Notes under the pieces: model-generated
What the model saw: the letters and a program-made list of their open reading frames with translations, nothing else
Databases searched by the model: none
What the model was told of the DNA's origin: nothing
Shown: positions 43,705 to 52,660 of the stretch, one piece after another
Layout: each line of letters starts with the position of its first letter
How positions within the stretch are numbered: the first letter of the stretch is position 1
Assembly: GCF_029633825.1 (NCBI RefSeq)
Contig: NZ_CP090641.1
Span: forward strand, 1,736,001 to 1,800,000
DNA length: 64,000 nt
Origin: Burkholderia contaminans
GTDB lineage: Bacteria > Pseudomonadota > Gammaproteobacteria > Burkholderiales > Burkholderiaceae
Direction: 5' to 3'
Position numbers and translations under genes: made by a program

Positions 43705-45270
43705 TTACTCGGCCAGCATGAACGCCGCACAGCGCTCCGCGATCATGATCGTCGGCGCGTTCGTGTTGCCGGACACGATGCGCGGCATCACCGATGCATC
43801 GCAGATCCACAACCCGTCGACACCTTGCACCGCGAGGCGCGGCGTGACGACCGCATGCGCGTCGTTGCCCATGCGGCAGGTGCCGGCCGGGTGGTAGACG
43901 GTTTTCGCGCGACGCCGCACATAGTCGGCGAGCGCAGCATCGGTCAGCGTCTCGGCTTCACGCACGATGCGTGCAAGCGACGGCGCGCGGATGATCTGGC
44001 GCGCGAGCGCGACGCCGCGCACGAGGCCGTCGACATCCGCCGGGTCGGACAGCGCGCCGCTGTCGAACAGGATCGGCGCGGCCGGATCGTTGCCGCGCAG
44101 TTGCACCGAGCCGCGCGAGCGCGGCCTGAGCAGGCACGGGTTGATCGACAGGCCGTGGCCGGGCAGCGGCGCGCGATCGACGTCGCCGACGAGCGTCGGC
44201 AGCACGTGGAACTGGATGTCCGGGCGGCCGCTGCCGGTCGTGTCGACGAAGGCGCCGGATTCGACGACGTTCGACGTCAGCAGGCCCGTGCGGCACAGCA
44301 TCCACTGCAGCCCGTGGCGCAGCGCCTTCAGCCCGCGATCCTCGCCCAGCAGGCTGAGCGGCGCGTGGCTGTGGCCGTAGATCGAGACTTCGAGATGATC
44401 CTGGTAGTTCGCGCCGACGTCGCGGCTGTCGTGCAGCACGTCGATGCCGTGCGCGTGCAGATGCGCGCCGGGCCCGATGCCCGACAGCATCAGCAGCTTC
44501 GGTGTACTGAGCGCGCCGGCCGCGAGCACGACGTCGGCGCGCGCGGCGGCCGAACCGGTCGCACCGCTTTCCGTCCGCCATTCGACGCCGGTTGCACGCC
44601 GGCCGTCGAACCGGATGCGCGTGACGCGGCAGCCGGTCAGCACGCGCAGGTTCGGGTGACTCATCGCGTCGGCGAGATAGGTGGCCGCGGTGCTGCCGCG
44701 CTGCCCGTCGAAGATCGTCGTGTGATAGAAGCCGACGCCATGTTGCGCCGCGCCGTTGAAATCGTCGTTGTATGCGATGCCCGCTTCCTGCGCGGCCTTC
44801 ACGAATGCGAGGCTCAGCGGATGCCGGAAGCGCGTGTCGCCGACCTTCAACGGCCCGTCGGTGCCGTGGAACGGCTCGGAGAGCCGCAGGTGCGATTCGG
44901 CGCGCTTGAACACGGGCAGCACGTCGTCCCAACCCCAGCCGGTGCAGCCGAGCGCGGCCCAGTCGTCGTAGTCGTCGCGCGTGCCGCGCACGTACAGCAT
45001 CGCGTTGACCGAACTGCCGCCGCCGAGCGTGCGGCCCTGCGGCACGTAGGTCTTGCGGCCCGCCGCGCCGGGTTGCGGCTCGCTCTCGAACGTGACCGTG
45101 CGCTTCGTGCCGAGCACGCGGATGAAGGTTGCCGGAATCCGGATGAACAGGCTGTCGTCCTTCGGACCGTCCTCGAGCAGCAGCACGCGCCTGCCGGCGT
45201 TCACCAGCCGGTGCGCGACCGTGCAGCCGGCCGAACCGCCGCCGACGACGATGTGGTCGTACGTCTCCAT
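43705..45270 (-). CDS. GMC-family FAD oxidoreductase (choline-dehydrogenase-like)
   Basis: 521 residues. The FAD-binding GGGSAGC is at about 9-15, GMC signature 1 is at about 80-95 (GRTLGGGSSVNAMLYVRG), signature 2 at about 255-270 (GALSTPKLLMLSGIGPG), and the C-terminal catalytic block is HPAGTCRMG...WICDASVMP. It oxidises an alcohol to an aldehyde with FAD. Its place between two AraC regulators next to the dioxygenase cluster suggests an aromatic or polyol alcohol. It is not linked to betaine genes, so choline is unlikely. Confidence 0.92.
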   Translation of the reverse strand: METYDHIVVGGGSAGCTVAHRLVNAGRRVLLLEDGPKDDSLFIRIPATFIRVLGTKRTVTFESEPQPGAAGRKTYVPQGRTLGGGSSVNAMLYVRGTRDDYDDWAALGCTGWGWDDVLPVFKRAESHLRLSEPFHGTDGPLKVGDTRFRHPLSLAFVKAAQEAGIAYNDDFNGAAQHGVGFYHTTIFDGQRGSTAATYLADAMSHPNLRVLTGCRVTRIRFDGRRATGVEWRTESGATGSAAARADVVLAAGALSTPKLLMLSGIGPGAHLHAHGIDVLHDSRDVGANYQDHLEVSIYGHSHAPLSLLGEDRGLKALRHGLQWMLCRTGLLTSNVVESGAFVDTTGSGRPDIQFHVLPTLVGDVDRAPLPGHGLSINPCLLRPRSRGSVQLRGNDPAAPILFDSGALSDPADVDGLVRGVALARQIIRAPSLARIVREAETLTDAALADYVRRRAKTVYHPAGTCRMGNDAHAVVTPRLAVQGVDGLWICDASVMPRIVSGNTNAPTIMIAERCAAFMLAE

Positions 45271-45422
45271 CCCGCTTCTTCTCCTTGCTGTCGGGCGGCG
45301 AAACGAGTGCCGCCGCGCAGGAAGCCAGCTTAGCGACCGCTATGCGGCCCCATTTGACCGGGACGGACGCCGTGCTTGCCTCGCAGGGACGCGGCGGCGG
45401 GTGGGCGGAGGGCGGCGATGGA

Positions 45423-46397
45423 CTATCGTGCGTCGGTGAGCGCCGGTGCGCGCGTATCGCTCGGTGTCTCGCCGAAGCGCGCGCGATAGCTGCGGCTGAA
45501 GTGTGCGCTGTTGTTGAAGCCCCAACGGAACGCGATCTCGCTGACCGTCAGGTGTTTCAGCGACCGGTCGCGCAGGTCGGCGCGGCAGCGTTCGAGCCGC
45601 CGCGCGAGGATGTAGCGCGTGAGCGGCATCCCTTCGATTTCGAAGACGCGCGCAAGCTGGCGCGGCGACAGGTTGATCGCGCGGCTCACCGACTGGCTGT
45701 CGAGATCGTCGTCGGCGAGATGGCTGTCGATGAACGCCTTGGCGCGCGACAGCGTGTGGACGGTCGATTTGGTCGGCGACGCGTCGCCGTCGCGCAGCCG
45801 CAGCATCGACTGCACGAGATCGAGGATCGCGGCGGCACGCTGTTCGCGCGCATCGGGCGTCGGCTCCTGCGGCGCGGCGAGCAGCGCATAGACCTGCCGC
45901 ACGGCCCACGACGCGACGCCGTCGTCACGGTCGATCTTGACGAGGCTGCGGTAACGCCACGGGCCGACGCGCGCTTCGAACACGTGACGCGGCACGTCGA
46001 GCACGGTCATCGCCATGTCGGCGGGAAAGCCGTGGCCGTACGGCATCGACGTGTCGTAGAGGACGAGGTCGCCGGGCCCGTGCTGCATGCAGTCGACGTC
46101 CTGGAACGTATAGCCTTGCCCGGCGTGCATCAGGCAGATGAACACGGCGTCGCGCTGGTCCGCATGGATGTTGTGCGGCGTGCGCACGACCGCGTGCCGG
46201 TTCGCGACGATGTCGCAGGCGCCGAACAGCCCGAGATCGCGCTTGCGCAGCGACGCGTCGATACCTTCGGAGGACTTGCCGCTGCATTCGATCCGCACGA
46301 GCGTGCGAGCGACATGGTCGACCCAGAAGTCGACGCGTTCGTGGCCGCGCACGGCGCGCGTCGAGATCGTGGCGATCTCCGTGCTGGTGTCCGGCAT
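45423..46397 (-). CDS. AraC-family transcriptional regulator
   Basis: 324 residues with an N-terminal effector domain (AraC-binding-like) and the paired helix-turn-helix at about 220-320 (DLDSQSVSRAINLSPRQLARVFEIEGMPLTRYI and LTVSEIAFRWGFNNSAHFSRSYRARFGETP). It shares its layout with the AraC protein at 42634, so the two may have arisen by duplication. It lies upstream of the GMC oxidoreductase on the same strand (gap 152 bases) and probably controls it. Confidence 0.9.
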   Translation of the reverse strand: MPDTSTEIATISTRAVRGHERVDFWVDHVARTLVRIECSGKSSEGIDASLRKRDLGLFGACDIVANRHAVVRTPHNIHADQRDAVFICLMHAGQGYTFQDVDCMQHGPGDLVLYDTSMPYGHGFPADMAMTVLDVPRHVFEARVGPWRYRSLVKIDRDDGVASWAVRQVYALLAAPQEPTPDAREQRAAAILDLVQSMLRLRDGDASPTKSTVHTLSRAKAFIDSHLADDDLDSQSVSRAINLSPRQLARVFEIEGMPLTRYILARRLERCRADLRDRSLKHLTVSEIAFRWGFNNSAHFSRSYRARFGETPSDTRAPALTDAR

Positions 46398-46680
46398 GAC
46401 GTTCTCCCAATGACCGCTCGAGCGGCGCAGTCTCGGGCATGGCGGAGAGCGTGGTCAATCCGTGAAAGACCCGGGGCGGGGGCGTGATGCGCTTGCGGCG
46501 AGGCGTTGCGGCTGCGCGTGCAATCGATGTCCGGCTGAGGCAACACAAGCGGCCGTGCCGATCAAAACACGACGACGGTTTTCGTCTAGGCAGCGTGCAT
46601 TTCGGTACGCACATGAAACCGGCCGGTGGCGGAGCCGCGCGGACTGCGCGATCCGATCGACCGGCCTGCTGCCGACGACT

Positions 46681-47628
46681 TCAGACCGCGCTCGCCTCGT
46701 CGATCCGGCGGATGTCGTCCTGATCGAGCTGAACGCGGATCGCTTCGCCGAGCGATGCCAGCTGCGCCAGCGACGTCGCGCTCGCGATCGGCGCGGTGAT
46801 CGTCGGCCGCGCGATCTGCCATGCAAGCGCGATCGCGGCCGGTTGCGTGCCGTGCTTCTCGGCTACCGCATCGAGCGCGGCGAGGATGCGCAGCCCGCGT
46901 TCATTGAGATACCCGGCGACGCGATCGCCGCGCACGCTCTTCTTCAGGTCGGCCTCGCTGCGGTACTTGCCCGACAGGAACCCGCTCGCGAGCGCGTAGT
47001 AGTTGACGACGCCGAGCTTCAGGTCCCGCACGACCGGTTCGAGATCGCGTTCGTAGTCGGCGCGGTCGAGCAGGTTGTACTCGGGCTGGATGACCTGGTA
47101 CGCGGGCAGGCCGTCGCGCTTGCTGATGTCGGCCGCTTCGCGCAGGCGTGCGCCGCTGTAATTCGACGCGCCGATGATCCGCACCTTGCCCGCGTCGATC
47201 AGCGTTTGGTAGGCGCCGAGCGTTTCTTCGAGCGGGGCCGTATCGGCAAGGTCGCGATGCGAGAAATACAGGTCGATGTAGTCGGTCTGCAGGCGGCGCA
47301 GCGAATCGTCGGCGGCTTTCAGGATGTTGTCGCGAGTCAGCCCCGCGCGCGTGCCCAGCAGGCCGACCTTGGTCGCGATCACGACCTGCTCGCGCTTGCC
47401 GGACCGCTTGAGCCACTTGCCGATGATCGTTTCCGATTCGCCGCCGCTGTTGCCGGGCGCCCAGGCCGAATAGACGTCGGCCGTGTCGATGAAGTTGATG
47501 CCGGTGTCGGCGAGCGCGTCGAGGAGCGCAAACGACGTGTTCTCGTCGACGGTCCAGCCGAAGACGTTGCCGCCGAACGCGAGCGGCGAAACCTGGATGT
47601 TCGACGTGCCAAGGGTGCGTAGTGCCAT
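46681..47628 (-). CDS. aldo/keto reductase
   Basis: 315 residues of the AKR family (YajO/Tas-like). The catalytic tetrad is in place: D48 and Y53 in FIDTADVY, the Lys in VVIATK, and the His in YFSHRD. SNYSGARLREA and the C-terminal NADPH-binding segment follow. It reduces aldehydes or ketones with NADPH. No operon partner is seen. An in-frame extension far upstream is rejected, because the family starts at MALRTLGTSN. Confidence 0.92.
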   Translation of the reverse strand: MALRTLGTSNIQVSPLAFGGNVFGWTVDENTSFALLDALADTGINFIDTADVYSAWAPGNSGGESETIIGKWLKRSGKREQVVIATKVGLLGTRAGLTRDNILKAADDSLRRLQTDYIDLYFSHRDLADTAPLEETLGAYQTLIDAGKVRIIGASNYSGARLREAADISKRDGLPAYQVIQPEYNLLDRADYERDLEPVVRDLKLGVVNYYALASGFLSGKYRSEADLKKSVRGDRVAGYLNERGLRILAALDAVAEKHGTQPAAIALAWQIARPTITAPIASATSLAQLASLGEAIRVQLDQDDIRRIDEASAV

Positions 47629-48011
47629 GTTCTGCTCCGATTGCTGCGGGGTGACGGAATGGAACTGCGGGATGGGCCGGCGTGTTCGCGGCGAGACGAC
47701 AGGTACGTGGTGTGGTCGCGCCGTTGTCGCGGGACGCCGGACATTCTCGCCCATCGCGCCGATTCGTGCAGGCGGCGCGCGGCCGCGATGGCGGACGGCT
47801 CGACGCAGATGACGGACACCTCGTCCGTTGCGTGAGTGCTTCGTGCGGCTGCGTTCGATCGGGAACCGATTTTTGTCGCGGTTGGCGAGCCGGAGCGCGG
47901 AGCGGCGCGCGGGCGGAAGCGGTGACGAAGGGGAAGGTGGAGGCTCCGGCGTTGCGCCGAAGTGGGCGGGACGACGGGCGGCAAGCAGCCGCCCGCGCGT
48001 TGGCGAGCCGG
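47629..48011. other. intergenic region, nothing recognised
   Basis: About 380 GC-rich bases between the aldo/keto reductase start and the argO stop. I see no gene, repeat or clear terminator. Confidence 0.5.
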
Positions 48012-48632
48012 TCAGCGCAACTGTACCGCCGCGAGAAACAGCACCATGCTGCCGATCGCGCCATCCAGCACGCGCCACGCCGTGGCCTTGCGGAACCACG
48101 GCGCCAGCAGCCGCGCGCCGTAGCCGAGCCCGAGGAACCACACGACGCTGACCGACATCGCGCCGATCGCGAATGCGAGCCGTGCGCCTTCCGGCTCGCG
48201 TGCGCCGGCCGTACCGATCAGCAGGAACGTATCGAGATACACGTGCGGGTTGAGCCACGTGAACGCGAGCGTCATCAGCACGATCGCGAGGCCGCTCTGC
48301 GGCGGCGGCGCGACCGCGTCGCCGCGCACGTCGAGCGTTTCGTGGCCGGGCTTGAACGCGCGGCGCAGCGCGTTGATGCCGAACCAGGCGAGATACGCGA
48401 GGCCGACGTACAGCACCGCGTGGACGAAGGTCGGATAGCGTTCGACGAGCACCGATGCGCCGCCGACGCCCGCGCCGATCAGGATCATGTCGGACAGCGC
48501 GCACAGCAGCACGATCTTGCCGACGTGCGAGCGCATGATGCCCTGCCGCAGCACGAAGGCGTTCTGCGCGCCGATGGTGACGATGAGCGATCCGCAAAGC
48601 GCGGCGCCGTGGGAAAAAGCGAGCCAGTTCAT
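48012..48632 (-). CDS. argO: arginine/lysine exporter (LysE family, ArgO)
   Basis: 206 residues with six predicted membrane helices. The LysE/ArgO signature is at the N-terminus (LIVTIGAQNAFVLRQGIMRSHV) and in TFTWLNPHVYLDTFLLIG. It exports basic amino acids across the inner membrane. The divergent neighbour is an ArgP-like LysR gene, the known activator of argO in E. coli, which supports the assignment. The ATG at 48632 is chosen over a TTG four codons upstream. Confidence 0.93.
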   Translation of the reverse strand: MNWLAFSHGAALCGSLIVTIGAQNAFVLRQGIMRSHVGKIVLLCALSDMILIGAGVGGASVLVERYPTFVHAVLYVGLAYLAWFGINALRRAFKPGHETLDVRGDAVAPPPQSGLAIVLMTLAFTWLNPHVYLDTFLLIGTAGAREPEGARLAFAIGAMSVSVVWFLGLGYGARLLAPWFRKATAWRVLDGAIGSMVLFLAAVQLR

Positions 48633-48742
48633 GGTGGGTGACAACGGTGGAAGCAGTAGACGGATGAATCGGGTAGCGCTAGTCTGCGGTCAGCATGAAA
48701 ATAAGAGAAGCTAATTCACCTAATGCCGATTAAGGAAATCTA

Positions 48743-49636
48743 ATGCTCGACTACGCGTTGCTCGATGCCCTCGCGGCCGTGATCCGGCACGGCTCTTTCG
48801 AGCGTGCCGCCAAGGAGCTGAATGTCACGCCGTCGGCCGTGTCGCAGCGGGTCAAACTGCTGGAGGAGCGGGTGGGGAGCGTGCTCGTGAAGCGCGGGCA
48901 GCCGTGCGTTGCGACGACGTCGGGTGCGCTGCTGTGCCGGCATACCGAGCGCGTGCAACTGCTCGAGGCCGAGCTGGGCGGCCGGATGCCGGCGCTGCCG
49001 GGCCAGATCGCGAGCGCATGGCCGACATTGCGCGTGGCCGTCAACGACGACAGCGTCGCGACGTGGTTCATCGACGCGGTCGGGCCGTTCTGCACGGAGC
49101 GCGAGACGCTGCTCGACCTCGTGATCGACGACCAGGACTACACGGCTTCGCGCATTCGCGACGGCAGCGTGCAGGGCGCCGTGACCGCGCAGGCCGAGCC
49201 GATCCAGGGATGCCGGTCGGAGCGGCTCGGGCGCATCCGCTATCGCGCGGTGTGCTCGCCGGCGTTTTACGAACGCTATTTCGGTGCGGGCATCACGCGC
49301 GATGCACTGCGCCGCGCGCCGTGCGTGATGTTCAATCCGAAGGACGGGCTGCAGGCGCGTTTCATCCGGCGCGTGACGCGCGCGGATCTCGATCCGCCGC
49401 AGCACTGGATACCGCACGTCGCGGGCTACCTGCGTGCGTGTGAGACGGGATTGGGATGGGGGATGTGTCCGGACCGGATGGTCGACCGCCAGCTGGCGGC
49501 GGGTGAACTGGTCGACATGTCGCGCGGGCGCACGATCGACATCGACCTTTACTGGCAAAGCTGGCGTCTGTCGATCGGCTGGCTCGACGATTTCAGCGCG
49601 GCGCTGAAGGCGCGCGCCGCGCTGTTTCTCGATTGA
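48743..49636 (+). CDS. argP: LysR-family regulator ArgP
   Basis: 297 residues, the length of ArgP/IciA. The helix-turn-helix is LLDALAAVIRHGSFERAAKELNVTPSAVSQRVKLLEERVGSVLVKRGQPC (about 6-56), and the RGQPC and QAEPIQGCRSERLG segments are ArgP-specific. It activates argO in response to arginine or lysine. The 110-base divergent promoter region is shared. It converges with the fnr-type gene. Confidence 0.94.
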   Translation: MLDYALLDALAAVIRHGSFERAAKELNVTPSAVSQRVKLLEERVGSVLVKRGQPCVATTSGALLCRHTERVQLLEAELGGRMPALPGQIASAWPTLRVAVNDDSVATWFIDAVGPFCTERETLLDLVIDDQDYTASRIRDGSVQGAVTAQAEPIQGCRSERLGRIRYRAVCSPAFYERYFGAGITRDALRRAPCVMFNPKDGLQARFIRRVTRADLDPPQHWIPHVAGYLRACETGLGWGMCPDRMVDRQLAAGELVDMSRGRTIDIDLYWQSWRLSIGWLDDFSAALKARAALFLD

Positions 49637-49655
49637 CCGATTGTGCGATTCAGGC

Positions 49656-49676
49656 GGCGCGCGAGAGGCGCGCGCC
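49656..49676. terminator. hairpin between convergent argP and fnr-type gene
   Basis: GGCGCGCG-AGAGG-CGCGCGCC is a perfect 8-bp GC stem midway between the two stop codons. No T-run is present on either strand. It may stop transcription from both sides. Confidence 0.5.
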
Positions 49677-49689
49677 GTGCGGCATCACA

Positions 49690-50436
49690 TCAGACGTGAT
49701 GCAGGCCGTCGAAATCGATGATCTGGACGTGGCGGCCCTGCATTTCGATCAGGCCGCGCTTCTGGAATTTCGACAGCGTGCGGCTGACCGTTTCGAGCGT
49801 CATGCCGAGGTAGCTGCCGATGTCTTCGCGCGTCATCCGCAGGTTGAATTCCGACGGCGAGTAGCCGCGCTTCAGGTAGCGCGACGAGACGTCGAGCAGG
49901 AACGCGGCGACGCGTTCTTCCGCATTCAGCGAACCGAGCAGCATCGTTTGCGACGTTTCGCGCACGATCTGTTCGCTCATCAGCTTGTGCATGCGCAACT
50001 GCATCGAACCGGCTTCCGAGCACAGCGCCTTGAGCGCGCTGTACGGGATCACGCAGACGGAGCTGTCTTCCAGCGCGACCGCGGTGCGCGGATGCGTGTC
50101 GTCGCAGATGCCGTCGAGGCCGAGCGCTTCGCCGGCGAGATGCAGGCCGGTGACCTGCTCGCGGCCGTCGTGGCGCGTGGCGACGGTTTTCAGCGAACCC
50201 GAGCGCACCGCGTACAGGTTGTCGAATGCGTCGCCTTCACGGAACAGCGCTTCGCCGCGCTTGACGGGGCGCGCCGCGCAGATGACCGACTCGAGGCGGC
50301 TGAGCGCTTCGGGCGCCAGGCCCTGCGGCATGCACAGGTGCCGCATTGCGCACGACGAGCAGTGCGCTGCCTGGCGAGGGGCCCAGCTACCGGCATGAGG
50401 CGTGGCGGCGGGACGTGTGGCGACGGGCGTCAGCAT
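49690..50436 (-). CDS. fnr: Fnr-type oxygen-sensing regulator (Crp/Fnr family)
   Basis: 248 residues. Four cysteines suited to a [4Fe-4S] cluster are present: C26, C29 and C35 (CSSCAMRHLC) and C128 (SSVCVIPY). The cyclic-nucleotide-like beta-roll (about 50-150) and the Crp-type helix-turn-helix (MTREDIGSYLGMTLETVSRTLSKFQKRGLI) follow, with the E-xx-SR residues that read TTGAT half-sites. It controls the switch to low oxygen. UspA lies directly upstream on the same strand (104 bases), a common arrangement of Fnr/Anr-regulated stress genes. I found no clear Fnr box here. Confidence 0.93.
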   Translation of the reverse strand: MLTPVATRPAATPHAGSWAPRQAAHCSSCAMRHLCMPQGLAPEALSRLESVICAARPVKRGEALFREGDAFDNLYAVRSGSLKTVATRHDGREQVTGLHLAGEALGLDGICDDTHPRTAVALEDSSVCVIPYSALKALCSEAGSMQLRMHKLMSEQIVRETSQTMLLGSLNAEERVAAFLLDVSSRYLKRGYSPSEFNLRMTREDIGSYLGMTLETVSRTLSKFQKRGLIEMQGRHVQIIDFDGLHHV

Positions 50437-50539
50437 GATCGTTTACTCCGGCGTTGAATCGACGGAATCATTGTCCCACCGCAACTTGCCGCTGTCGGGT
50501 GACAAAACGTCGCGACTGCCCGCGCATGCCGAACGCTGC

Positions 50540-51007
50540 TTACGCGGCCGGTTCGTCGACGTTGGCGGCTGCCGGAATCAGCAGCACGGGCAGCGTCGCG
50601 TGGCGCACGCACTGCTCGGCGATGCTGCCCAGCACGAGACGGCGGAACCCGCGGCGGCCGTGCGTGCCGAGCACGATGAGATCGGCATCGAACGCTTTTG
50701 CGCCATCGAGGATCAGCGACGACACGTCGTTGAGCGACGTCGCTTCGCTGAGCTTCGTCTCGCCCTTCACGCCGGCTGCCTGCATCAGCGCGGTGAAATC
50801 CTTCGCAAGTGCGTTGCCCTGCGCGACGAGCTGATCGCGCAGCACGGACGGATCGTAGCCCGGCACGTTGTAGTAGATCGCGGCGTTCTCGACGACGTAG
50901 AACGGTTGCAGCTCGGCGCCGTGCGATTTCGCGAGCGCCAGCGCGGCATCGAACGCATGGCGGGACGTGTCGCTGCCGTCGACGGCAACCAGAATACGCT
51001 TGTACAT
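50540..51007 (-). CDS. uspA: universal stress protein A family
   Basis: 155 residues, a single Usp domain. It has the N-terminal RILVAVDGSDTSRHA and the ATP-binding loop GTHGRRGFRRLVLGSIAEQC (G-x2-G-x9-G-S/T pattern) near residue 125, so it should bind ATP. Usp proteins raise survival under starvation or low oxygen, which fits the fnr-type gene beside it. The ATG at 51007 follows GGAGACAC. Confidence 0.92.
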   Translation of the reverse strand: MYKRILVAVDGSDTSRHAFDAALALAKSHGAELQPFYVVENAAIYYNVPGYDPSVLRDQLVAQGNALAKDFTALMQAAGVKGETKLSEATSLNDVSSLILDGAKAFDADLIVLGTHGRRGFRRLVLGSIAEQCVRHATLPVLLIPAAANVDEPAA

Positions 51008-51600
51008 AGTGTCTCCGAGTGGCGGGTTGAAACGAAGTCGGCCGGATGGCCGATCAGGCTGGGCAATGCGCAATGCTGCGAGGCAGAGTAAACCAATGGT
51101 CGGGAATTTGCAGTGAGGTGCCTGTCGTGCAGCGCGGCGGCGCTTCCGTTTCCGCGGCGCACGGCCATGTACCCGGCGCATGCTGCGCAGGGTGACGCGT
51201 GCCGTGCGACATGATGGCCGCTGTCGCCTGCATCGTCGACGGGAAGGCATGCGCGCGCATCGGTGTCGCATGTGGCACACGCACACGCGGCACATGCACA
51301 TGCTTCGCCGCGCACGCCGATCGCATCGACACAACGCGACGGTCACGCGGATGCATTGCCCGCATCGCCATTCAATCGCAATCGCGCCGTTTCGACATGA
51401 CCTCGATCAATGCAAGTGCGTCGCTGCGATTCACCGCATGCATGACACCGCCGGTGTCGCCGCGCGGAATCGTTCGCTTTTGCATCGCGCTGTGACCGGC
51501 ACACGGTAGGCACGCAGCAAGGGCGGACGCCGATCCCCAGCCATCGGCCGTCGACCGATACCGATCCGCAAACGAACGATCGATTCAAACGCCGCGCCGG
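51008..51600. other. intergenic region, nothing recognised
   Basis: About 590 bases between uspA and the 136-residue gene. It contains a run of alternating CA/GC dinucleotides around 51268-51306 but no gene, terminator or known RNA that I can support. Confidence 0.5.
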
Positions 51601-52011
51601 CTATCTCGGCACGGTCGTCAGCTCGAAGACGCGCTCCGGCCGCCGCTGGTGGCCGGGCCAGTGCGTGCTGCCGTACATCCGGTGGACGGGGCCGAACAGC
51701 GCGTCGCTCATGGGCGGCGGCGCGTCGAAGCCCTTCTCGATCACCATGTAGCCGGCACGCAGCGCGAACGCCGGATGATTGCCGCCGGGGCGGCTGTCGA
51801 AACCGGCGAAGCCGTCGCCGGCTTCCGGCATCGCATTGACGAGCGACGCGTTGCTGCGCGTGATTTCGTCGGGCGAGATCGGCCCGCCGCCGGCGAGGCG
51901 CGCCGCCTCGCGGTTCTTGCCGTCGGTGTCGACCGTGCTGTCGTGCGTGTCGTCGTTGTCGAGCTCGATGCTGCGCGGACGCGAACGAGCGGTTTGACCG
52001 GATGATTCCAT
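51601..52011 (-). CDS. unknown 136-residue protein
   Basis: The ATG at 52011 follows GAGGAGAGCC. The N-terminal 60 residues are polar and acidic (SIELDNDDTHDSTVDTDGKN), probably disordered. The second half is richer in Gly, Phe and aromatic residues (GFDSRPGGNHPAFALRAGYMVIEKGF). No known domain, membrane segment or signal peptide. Codon usage looks native. Function unknown. Confidence 0.6.
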   Translation of the reverse strand: MESSGQTARSRPRSIELDNDDTHDSTVDTDGKNREAARLAGGGPISPDEITRSNASLVNAMPEAGDGFAGFDSRPGGNHPAFALRAGYMVIEKGFDAPPPMSDALFGPVHRMYGSTHWPGHQRRPERVFELTTVPR

Positions 52012-52289
52012 CGCGGCTCTCCTCGCGGCGAAGCGTGCCGGATCGAAGCAAATCCCGTTCCGGGCGTGACGGGAAAAGGCGCGCGGGCGATCGCCGCGGT
52101 CGCGCGACGCGCACTGATTTGTCATGATTTATTTCAGCTAGAAGACGCGTTTCCTACAGAGTATGATTCTTTTCCTGCGAAGCGGCGACAGGGGATTCCG
52201 TCGCGCCGCCTCTGCCCGCGCCGGGGGGCCGCAGCACCCTTAAAGACGGGTAGTGAACAACAAAGCAAGGGACTTGAGGTGGCGGATTC

Positions 52290-52523
52290 ATGCAAGCGAC
52301 TACTGCCTTCACGCACCGCGGTTATCTGTTGAACTGCGCGCCCGCGCGCGCCAGTGACGGTTCGTTCAAACCCTATGTCGTGATCTCCCGATCGAGCGAC
52401 GGGGAACTCGTCGCGAACCGTTTTTTCCCGATCGAGCTCCAGTTCAACGACGAAGGCGACGCGATCGCGCACGCGCGCGACTGGGCCGTGCGATGGATCG
52501 ACGCGAGCAGCATCACGATCTGA
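52290..52523 (+). CDS. small conserved-type unknown protein
   Basis: 77 residues. The sequence has the look of a compact alpha/beta domain (KPYVVISRSSDGELVANRFFPIELQFNDEGDAIAHARDWAVRWIDA). GAGGTGG lies nine bases upstream of the ATG. No motif is recognised. It stands alone, divergent from the 136-residue gene. Confidence 0.7.
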   Translation: MQATTAFTHRGYLLNCAPARASDGSFKPYVVISRSSDGELVANRFFPIELQFNDEGDAIAHARDWAVRWIDASSITI

Positions 52524-52660
52524 CGCCGCTGCTATCCGGTGCCATCGGCCGTCCGGCCGATCCCCGGCGTGCCGCTCCCGGACGGAAAACGCGGTAATCT
52601 TGTGGAACCCGTCACTTTATTAGCGGCCGTGCGACCGAGCGTGGCTGCCTGCATTGGCAT

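Noticed and set aside
43705..45270. choline dehydrogenase betA
   Set aside because: Only general GMC signatures are visible. There is no betB, betI or transporter next to it, and the neighbours are catabolic genes with AraC regulators.
46681..48597. 638-codon reading of the aldo/keto reductase frame
   Set aside because: Only the last 315 codons match the family. The upstream part is low-complexity Arg/Ala sequence in the shadow of other DNA. The ATG at 47628 is the proper start.
50437..50540. Fnr box between uspA and the fnr-type gene
   Set aside because: I searched for TTGAT-N4-ATCAA here and upstream of uspA and found only partial halves, not enough to call.
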